Shown: positions 5,870 to 9,572 of the stretch, piece after piece
Layout of the letters: every line of letters begins with the position of its first letter
Numbering within the stretch: the first letter of the stretch is position 1
Source: Chloroflexota bacterium
Lineage (GTDB): Bacteria > Chloroflexota > Dehalococcoidia > SM23-28-2
Assembly (NCBI GenBank): GCA_030691665.1
Contig: JAUYDU010000042.1
Coordinates: 1-9,572 of the forward strand
DNA length: 9,572 nucleotides
Direction of reading: 5' to 3'
Notes under the pieces: generated by a model
What the model was told of the DNA's origin: nothing
Seen by the model: only the letters and a program-made list of their open reading frames with translations
Database searches by the model: none
Translations under genes and position numbers: made by a program

Positions 5870-6691
5870 TCACCACCCCGACTTGGTCGGGGCCGGACGG
5901 AAGGTCTCAGACATGGGCGTCACCACCGGCCGTCCCGTCAGCGGGTGGGGGAAAACCCAGACCCTCGTCCCGTACACGGACGCCAGAATCTCCGGCGACA
6001 GCACCTCGTATGGCTTACCCTCGGCAGCGACCCGGCCGTCGTTCAGCATCACCAGGCGGTCGCAGTACTGGGCGGCCAGGGTCAGGTCGTGCACAACCGC
6101 CAGCACCGCCCTGGGCCGAGTGTCGGCCCCGCTCTCTCGGCAGAGGCGCCGCACCAGGTCCAGCACCGTCGCTTGGTGGCCCACGTCCAGGTGAGCGGTA
6201 GGCTCGTCCAGCAGCAGGATAGGCGCCTCCTGGGCGAGGGCGCGGGCGACCACCACCCGCTGCCTCTCGCCCCCCGACAGCTCGCCCGCCCGCCTGGTGG
6301 CCAGGTGCCAGGTATCGGTCTGCTCCAGGGCTCGCCGCACCGCCGCCAGGTCGGCCCGTCCCTCCGATTGTAGCAGACCCAGGTGGGGAGTGCGCCCCAT
6401 CAGGGCCACCTCCAGGGCCGTGAAGGCATCAGGCAGATAGGGGTTCTGGGGCACCACCGCCACTCGCTGGGCCAGCTCCCGCTGTGAGAGGCGGGTGGCA
6501 TCTCGCCCGTCCAGGCGAATCGCTCCGCTCCGGGGTCGCACCACGCGGGTGATCGCCCGAATGAGGGTGGACTTGCCGGAGCCGTTGGGCCCCACCACCC
6601 CCAGCATCTCCCCCTCGCTCAGCGACAGGCTGACCTGTCTCAGGGCCACCAAGTCGCCGTAGGCCACCGTCAGGTCGCGTATCTCCAGCAT
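5870..6691 (-). CDS. btuD: Corrinoid ABC transporter ATP-binding protein
   Basis: This 273-residue ATPase of the FecCD/BtuCD importer class carries Walker A GPNGSGKST (34-42), the Q-loop Gln82 in VVPQNP, the signature LSGGERQR (138-145), Walker B ILLLDEPTAHLD (158-169) and the switch His201 in VVHDLTLA. It dimerises beneath BtuC on the inner membrane face and powers corrinoid import. ATG 6691 is chosen because it gives the usual MLEIRDLTVAYG start and has GGGGAG 6 nt upstream. The frame stays open further upstream but runs through a repeat and the end of btuC. The last residues (APTKSG) overlap a CCCCGA/TCGGGG palindrome. The riboswitch upstream and cobO downstream support cobalamin rather than iron-siderophore as substrate. 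Confidence 0.92.
   Translation of the reverse strand: MLEIRDLTVAYGDLVALRQVSLSLSEGEMLGVVGPNGSGKSTLIRAITRVVRPRSGAIRLDGRDATRLSQRELAQRVAVVPQNPYLPDAFTALEVALMGRTPHLGLLQSEGRADLAAVRRALEQTDTWHLATRRAGELSGGERQRVVVARALAQEAPILLLDEPTAHLDVGHQATVLDLVRRLCRESGADTRPRAVLAVVHDLTLAAQYCDRLVMLNDGRVAAEGKPYEVLSPEILASVYGTRVWVFPHPLTGRPVVTPMSETFRPAPTKSGW
5876..5892. repeat. CCCCGA-N5-TCGGGG palindrome at the 3' end of btuD
   Basis: Arms CCCCGA (5876-5881) and TCGGGG (5887-5892) enclose CTTGG and encode the final codons of btuD. The same arms recur at 8671-8688 and 9064-9079. It could form a small mRNA hairpin ahead of the cobO ribosome site. Confidence 0.6.
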
Positions 6692-6700
6692 GGCATGCTC

Positions 6701-6719
6701 CCCTTCGCCCAGCTCAGGG
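6701..6719. repeat. 19-nt palindromic repeat between btuC and btuD (copy 2)
   Basis: CCCTTCGCCCAGCTCAGGG fills most of the 34-nt gap between the btuC stop and the btuD start. Its edge supplies part of the btuD ribosome site (GGGGAG at 6698-6703 on the - strand). It differs from the other two copies mainly in the central bases. Confidence 0.65.
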
Positions 6720-6725
6720 CAGGCC

Positions 6726-7844
6726 TCAGAACACCGCCCGCTGCCGCAGCCGCAGCAGGTAGAGGAAGAAGGGGGCGCCACAGAAGGCGGTGATGATCCC
6801 CACCGGTATCTCGCCGGGGGTGTTCACGGTGCGGGCCAGGAGGTCGGCCAGGATGAGAAACGTCGCGCCCAACACCATGGACATGGGCAAGAGCTGGCGG
6901 TAGTCGGGCCCCCACAGCATGCGCACCGCGTGGGGGACGATCAGCCCCACAAAGCCGATGATCCCGCTCACCGACACGGCCGCCGCGGTGGCCAGCGATG
7001 CCGCGCCCAGGAGCAGCAGCTTCACCCGCTCGACGTTCACCCCCAACTGTTGGGCCTGCTCCTCGTCCAGTTGGAGCACGTTCAGGATGCGCCCGTGGAG
7101 CAGGATGACGGCCGCCGCCGGGAGCACGTAGGGCAGCACCCACCACAGCTTGCCCCAGCCGCTGAGGTTGAAGCCGCCCAGCAGCCAGGTGAGGGCCGGC
7201 AGCATCCGCTGGCTGTCGGCCAGGATCAGGAAGGAGGTGGCCGAGGTAGCCACCGAAGATATGGCCACGCCGGCCAGGATCAGGGTGACAGTGGGGACGG
7301 TGCGCCCCACCCGCGCCAGGCCGTAGGCCAGGACGACGGCAGACAGCGCGCCGGCGAAGGCCGCCAGAGGCACCAGGCTCAGGCCGCCGAAGGTGTAGCG
7401 CAGCGGCGAGACGATGACGACGGTGGCGCCCAGGCTGGCCCCGGCCGCCACGCCGATGAGGTAGGGGTCGGCCAGGGGGTTGCGGAAGACGGCCTGATAG
7501 GTGGCGCCCGAGAAGGCCAGGGTGGCCCCCACCAGACCCGCCATGACCACCCGCGGCAGGCGCACCTCCCAGACGATGTCCTGCCAGCTCTGGGGCAGGC
7601 CGCCGGCCAGCCCGCCGGCAGGCGGGAGGCGCGAGAGGATGATGCGGGCCACGGCGTCGGCGGGGATGCCCGCCGGGCCGACGGCGGCGGCCAGAAGGAT
7701 CGCCCCCACCAGCACCGCCAGCCCCAGAGCCAATCGCGGCCACAGCGCTCGCCTGGGCAGGACTCCGTCGCTGACGGAGGCCCCCGCCTCCGCCACCGCT
7801 GGCAGAGGCGGCCGGTCGAAGCTCGCCCTGGCAGGGACCTTCAT
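6726..7844 (-). CDS. btuC: Corrinoid ABC transporter permease (FecCD family)
   Basis: This 372-residue inner-membrane permease has many hydrophobic helices beginning at about residue 36. FecCD-family landmarks include VRLPRVVMAGLVGATLAFSGATYQ (starting at 94), NPLADPYLIGVAAGASLGA (122-140), QLGV (266-269) and GIIGFVGLIVPHAVRML (294-310), the last lying near the BtuD-coupling region. ATG 7844 overlaps the btuF stop (ATGA) and has GGAG 8 nt upstream, so the two are coupled. The first 35 residues form a hydrophilic tail longer than usual. Residues 73-78 (LPPAGG), in a loop after the first helix, are encoded by a GC-rich palindrome (7611-7626), which may explain the loop's length. The frame stays open far upstream through btuF in another register, but that part is not protein-like. 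Confidence 0.93.
   Translation of the reverse strand: MKVPARASFDRPPLPAVAEAGASVSDGVLPRRALWPRLALGLAVLVGAILLAAAVGPAGIPADAVARIILSRLPPAGGLAGGLPQSWQDIVWEVRLPRVVMAGLVGATLAFSGATYQAVFRNPLADPYLIGVAAGASLGATVVIVSPLRYTFGGLSLVPLAAFAGALSAVVLAYGLARVGRTVPTVTLILAGVAISSVATSATSFLILADSQRMLPALTWLLGGFNLSGWGKLWWVLPYVLPAAAVILLHGRILNVLQLDEEQAQQLGVNVERVKLLLLGAASLATAAAVSVSGIIGFVGLIVPHAVRMLWGPDYRQLLPMSMVLGATFLILADLLARTVNTPGEIPVGIITAFCGAPFFLYLLRLRQRAVF
7611..7626. repeat. CCCGCC-N4-GGCGGG palindrome inside btuC
   Basis: CCCGCC (7611-7616) and GGCGGG (7621-7626) surround GGCA and encode LPPAGG in an external loop of BtuC. The same arms make up the terminator-like hairpin at 8904-8918. Either a dispersed palindrome or GC-biased coincidence. 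Confidence 0.5.
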
Positions 7845-8791
7845 CGAAACTTCTCCGGATACAGCAGCCTGGCCAGCGTCTCCAGCGCCTCGACCAGCCG
7901 CGGGCCCGGGCGGCTCACGATGTTGGGGTCGATGGAGTAGATGCGGTCGCTCTTGACCGCCGAGATGCTGCTCCAGCCCGCCCGCGCCTTCACCGTCTGG
8001 GGCGACTCGCCGTACGCCTCGTCGGCCAGGATGATCACCTCCGGGTCGCGCTCGATGATCACCTCCTGGGAGAGCTGAGGATAGGCCTGGGCTGCACCGG
8101 CGGCGATGTTCTGGGCCCTGAGGATGGTGTACAGGTCGCCGACAAAGCTGTTTGGCGCCGCCGTGTACAACGTCGCGTCCACCTCGTGGAAGATGCGCGG
8201 GCCCTGCGGCACGTCCGCCAGCTTCTTCCCCACGGCATCGATGCGCGCTTGCATCGACTGGATCAAAGCCTCGGCCTGGGGGACGTGGCCGGTCACCCGC
8301 CCCAGCAGGCGTATCTGCTCCAGCACACCGTCGACCGACTCCGGCGCATCCAGGAAGAGCACTGTCGAGCCCACCCTCTCCAGGCCATCGACCACGCCGC
8401 CGGGGTCGAAGAACATCAGCACCAGGTCTGGCTGGAGGCCGGCGATGGCCTCGACGCTGGGCTGGAAGGCATCCAGTTGCGGGCGAATCCTGGCCTCGGC
8501 GGGAAAGTCCGAGAACCTGTCGACGGCGATGACCTGCTGGCCGGCGCCGATGGCGAAAAAGATCTCCGTCGCCCCCGCCGACAGGGAGACGATGCGCTGG
8601 GGTGCTGCCGGCAGGGTCACCTGGCGGCCCAGGTCGTCCCCTATCGTCAGGGGGAACTGAGCCTGAGTGGCCCCGACCGGGGTCGGGGTAGGCGTGGCCG
8701 GCCGGGCCTCCTCTTCCTGGCAGGCGACGGCTGCCGCCAGCAGGAGCAGGAGAGCCAGGCAGAGAACGCCACGACGCACAAGGCTGATCAC
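7841..8791 (-). CDS. btuF: Corrinoid-binding lipoprotein of the BtuFCD importer
   Basis: This 316-residue solute-binding protein captures corrinoid outside the membrane and docks on BtuC. GTG 8791 is chosen because AGGAGG lies 8 nt upstream. It yields VRRG followed by a leucine-rich signal peptide and a lipobox ending AVAC, with Cys24 as the likely lipid-modified residue. A flexible linker (EEEARPATPTPTPVG) follows. The mature domain has the helical-backbone binding-protein fold typical of BtuF: PQRIVSLSAGATEIFFAIG (64-82), then VEAIAGLQPDLVLMF and, near the end, VKSDRIYSID. A longer frame starting at 8839 would put 16 residues before the signal peptide and is unlikely. It is the first gene after the cobalamin riboswitch, which supports a B12 role over siderophores. 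Confidence 0.9.
   Translation of the reverse strand: MISLVRRGVLCLALLLLLAAAVACQEEEARPATPTPTPVGATQAQFPLTIGDDLGRQVTLPAAPQRIVSLSAGATEIFFAIGAGQQVIAVDRFSDFPAEARIRPQLDAFQPSVEAIAGLQPDLVLMFFDPGGVVDGLERVGSTVLFLDAPESVDGVLEQIRLLGRVTGHVPQAEALIQSMQARIDAVGKKLADVPQGPRIFHEVDATLYTAAPNSFVGDLYTILRAQNIAAGAAQAYPQLSQEVIIERDPEVIILADEAYGESPQTVKARAGWSSISAVKSDRIYSIDPNIVSRPGPRLVEALETLARLLYPEKFR
8671..8688. repeat. CCCCGA-N6-TCGGGG palindrome in the btuF linker
   Basis: CCCCGA (8671-8676) and TCGGGG (8683-8688) enclose CCGGGG. It encodes TPTPVGA of the lipoprotein linker. Since such linkers are often Thr-Pro rich, GC-biased codons alone could give this pattern. Confidence 0.4.
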
Positions 8792-8818
8792 GACTCCTCC
8801 CTCCTGAGGGACAAAAGG

Positions 8819-8877
8819 GCCCCCTGCCTTCAGACCCACCCTGAGCTAGTCGAAGGGTGGGCAGGTCGACAGGGGGC
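8819..8877 (-). terminator. Long hairpin followed by TTTT before btuF, containing repeat copy 3
   Basis: On the - strand GCCCCCTG and CAGGGGGC (8870-8877 and 8819-8826) form an outer 8-bp stem. Inside it CCCACCCT and AGGGTGGG form another 8-bp stem around the 19-nt repeat at 8839-8857. CCTTTTG follows directly, as in an intrinsic terminator, and the btuF ribosome site begins about 14 nt after the hairpin. It may be the main or a second termination point of the riboswitch, or simply a repeat that happened to land in the leader. Confidence 0.5.
8839..8857. repeat. 19-nt palindromic repeat in the btuF leader (copy 3)
   Basis: On the - strand CCCTTCGACTAGCTCAGGG differs from the cobO copy at two central bases. 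It forms the loop and upper stem of the leader hairpin just upstream of btuF. Confidence 0.8.
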
Positions 8878-8890
8878 AACCTCGGGGCAG

Positions 8891-8918
8891 AAGAAACAAC
8901 GAACCCGCCGGAGGCGGG
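8891..8918 (-). terminator. Riboswitch-associated terminator-like hairpin
   Basis: On the - strand CCCGCC-TCC-GGCGGG (8918-8904) is followed by the T-rich run TTCGTTGTTTCTT. It starts about 50 nt after the end of the cobalamin aptamer, a usual place for an expression platform. The T-run is interrupted, so termination may be partial. An antiterminator partner was not identified. Confidence 0.5.
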
Positions 8919-8970
8919 CTCACATCTTCCACCGTGTGCCCATGCCTCTCCCTCGAAGGCTGGTGCATCT

Positions 8971-9102
8971 GACAAGGGCAGGCGACCTGGCTTTCCGCCT
9001 GAGGCGGACCACAGTTGCGGGACAGCGCCGGCCTCACACCGGCTTCGCTTTTGACCCCGGCCTCCCCGACGTGTCGGGGAGACCATGCGGGGCACCCTTG
9101 TC
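8971..9102 (-). ncRNA. Cobalamin riboswitch (B12-sensing leader)
   Basis: The aptamer controls the btuF-btuC-btuD-cobO-rhomboid operon by binding cobalamin in the nascent mRNA. The conserved core GCTGTCCCGCAACTGT is at 9026-9011, the upstream GCCGGTG at 9043-9037, and the B12 box AGCCAGGTCGCCTGCC at 8992-8977. The closing stem is perfect: GACAAGGG (9102-9095) with CCCTTGTC (8978-8971). GGTGCC follows the 5' strand of that stem, as in the family. Two peripheral hairpins are clear: CTCCCCGA/TCGGGGAG (9081-9062) and TCCGCC/GGCGGA (9008-8994). One normally conserved base differs: AAGCGAA instead of AAGGGAA at 9050-9044. The element is compact at 132 nt. Termination or occlusion of btuF translation at high B12 is inferred. 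Confidence 0.95.
9062..9081. repeat. CTCCCCGA-N4-TCGGGGAG palindrome within the riboswitch
   Basis: Perfect 8-bp arms (9062-9069 and 9074-9081) flank CGTG. It forms a peripheral riboswitch hairpin and shares CCCCGA/TCGGGG arms with the palindromes in btuD and btuF. Confidence 0.6.
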
Positions 9103-9141
9103 AACAGCTATTCGAATGCTAAGGTACAGAAAAGCACTAGG

Positions 9142-9170
9142 ACTATAGCAAGCGCCCCCTCGCCTGTCAA
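9142..9170 (-). promoter_or_regulatory. Strong sigma70-type promoter of the B12 operon
   Basis: On the - strand a perfect -35 TTGACA (9170-9165) is separated by exactly 17 bp from TATAGT (9147-9142, 5 of 6 matches), which is preceded by TGC as an extended -10. Transcription should begin near 9135, about 30 nt before the riboswitch closing stem, giving a leader of roughly 345 nt to the btuF start. Confidence 0.85.
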
Positions 9171-9572
9171 GGTCATGGAATGGCCGGTAGTGTCCTAATT
9201 TGGCGACTGTCGATTTCTAGCCGCGATACTCTTGGACGATGGCTGCCCGCACAGCCGCTTGAGGCGAGTCCACAGGGCCTTGATGGAGCACAGCCACGAA
9301 CCGCCTCTTGCCTGACCCGTCAACGAGATGCGACCAAGCGTAGCAGCGAGTCGCCTGGGGATGACCTCTTTCAAGGCTTCGATAAAGACTTCGGGCATAC
9401 ACAATCAGTGTAGCGCAGCAGTACGTTCAGCCTACAGTGAGGTGCAAAGCTCAGGTCAGTAGGTTGACCTCGCACTCGCCGCTGGGATCGCCAGTTGCTT
9501 CTACTTCCTTCCGCTGTAGTGAAGGCAGGAGCGTGCCATCTCTCTTCAGTCCAGCGCAATAGGCCACCACTG
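9171..9572. other. Region without a convincing gene
   Basis: Nothing here resembles a known protein with confidence. Reading frames are short and mixed. One possible 61-codon remnant is listed separately. A short inverted repeat AGGTCA-N6-TGACCT sits at 9453-9470. The composition is less GC-rich than in the operon, and third codon positions are not strongly GC-biased. It may be the decayed border of an accessory segment or the upstream region of a gene beyond the window. Confidence 0.5.
9217..9402 (-). pseudogene. Possible remnant of a small hypothetical protein
   Basis: A 61-codon frame starts at GTG 9402 and stops at TAG 9217. Its second half reads like real protein (GKRRFVAVLHQGPVDSP, then AVRAAIVQEYRG). 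I do not recognise a family. No ribosome site is visible and a stop lies 9 codons upstream. Third codon positions are only about half G or C by eye, well below the neighbouring genes. It could be a decayed gene, the 3' end of a gene broken by a frameshift, or chance. A second frame overlaps it on the same strand, so coding status is uncertain. Confidence 0.25.

Noticed and set aside
6690..7940. 416-codon + strand frame opposite btuC
   Set aside because: Antisense to a well-supported permease gene, with low-complexity Gln/Gly/His/Arg composition.
8792..8839. Earlier btuF start at 8839
   Set aside because: It would place 16 residues before the lipoprotein signal peptide and lie inside the leader hairpin, while GTG 8791 has an ideal ribosome site.
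7845..9104. Very long - strand frame upstream of btuC that would give a 792-residue protein
   Set aside because: It overlaps btuF and the riboswitch in another register. Its amino acids are Gly, Arg and Pro rich and unlike protein. BtuC begins cleanly at ATG 7844.
9406..9439. Inverted repeat CAGTGTAG...CTACAGTG
   Set aside because: One mismatch in 8-nt arms separated by 18 nt is within chance expectation.
9371..9559. 62-codon - strand frame at the right end
   Set aside because: Tryptophan, arginine and serine rich with no motif or ribosome site. It overlaps the other candidate frame.
1..9572. CRISPR array, tRNA, rRNA, insertion-sequence transposase or toxin-antitoxin pair
   Set aside because: I looked on both strands and saw no regularly spaced direct repeats, no cloverleaf or rRNA signature, and no transposase or toxin motifs.

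Overview
This is a GC-rich bacterial window with two AT-richer, gene-poor ends. The protein families point to a free-living bacterium, perhaps Chloroflexota (Dehalococcoidia-like): an ArsA ATPase with an HSP20-like tail, a compact SppA, a lone Nfu N-terminal domain, corrinoid uptake without corrin-ring synthesis genes, and many short GC-rich palindromes inside and between genes. No marker gene is present, so this assignment is tentative.

Layout. (1) Positions 1-276 are AT-rich and non-coding, with a perfect 10-bp inverted repeat at 178-201. They precede two tandem, paralogous winged-helix regulators on the + strand (277-573, 627-908). (2) Convergent to these, on the - strand, is a two-gene unit (3101 down to 928): an ArsA/Get3-type ATPase whose stop overlaps the start of an AttH/CrtC-like lipocalin-fold protein (ATGA overlap). 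(3) Divergent from arsA, on the + strand, are a serine-lysine peptidase of the SppA family and a small Nfu_N protein (3248-4359). A heptamer tandem repeat lies just upstream of the sppA ribosome binding site. (4) Positions 4360-4596, between convergent genes, hold a 20-bp perfect palindrome and a 140-bp nested inverted-repeat element. (5) A cobalamin-controlled operon runs on the - strand from 9170 to 4597: consensus promoter, cobalamin riboswitch, two terminator-like hairpins, btuF, btuC, btuD, cobO and a rhomboid protease gene. (6) Positions 9171-9572 carry no convincing gene, only a possible 61-codon remnant.

The operon makes a coherent salvage pathway. When corrinoid is scarce the riboswitch should allow read-through. 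BtuF, a lipoprotein, captures the corrinoid, BtuC and BtuD import it, and CobO adenosylates it to the coenzyme form. The rhomboid gene starts on the last base of the cobO stop codon, so it appears to be co-regulated by B12, which is unexpected.

The points most worth following are the nested palindromic element at 4409-4548, the short palindromes that contribute in-frame codons to cobO, btuC and btuD, the tandem regulators with a candidate operator, and the coupling of the ArsA ATPase to an AttH/CrtC-like protein.
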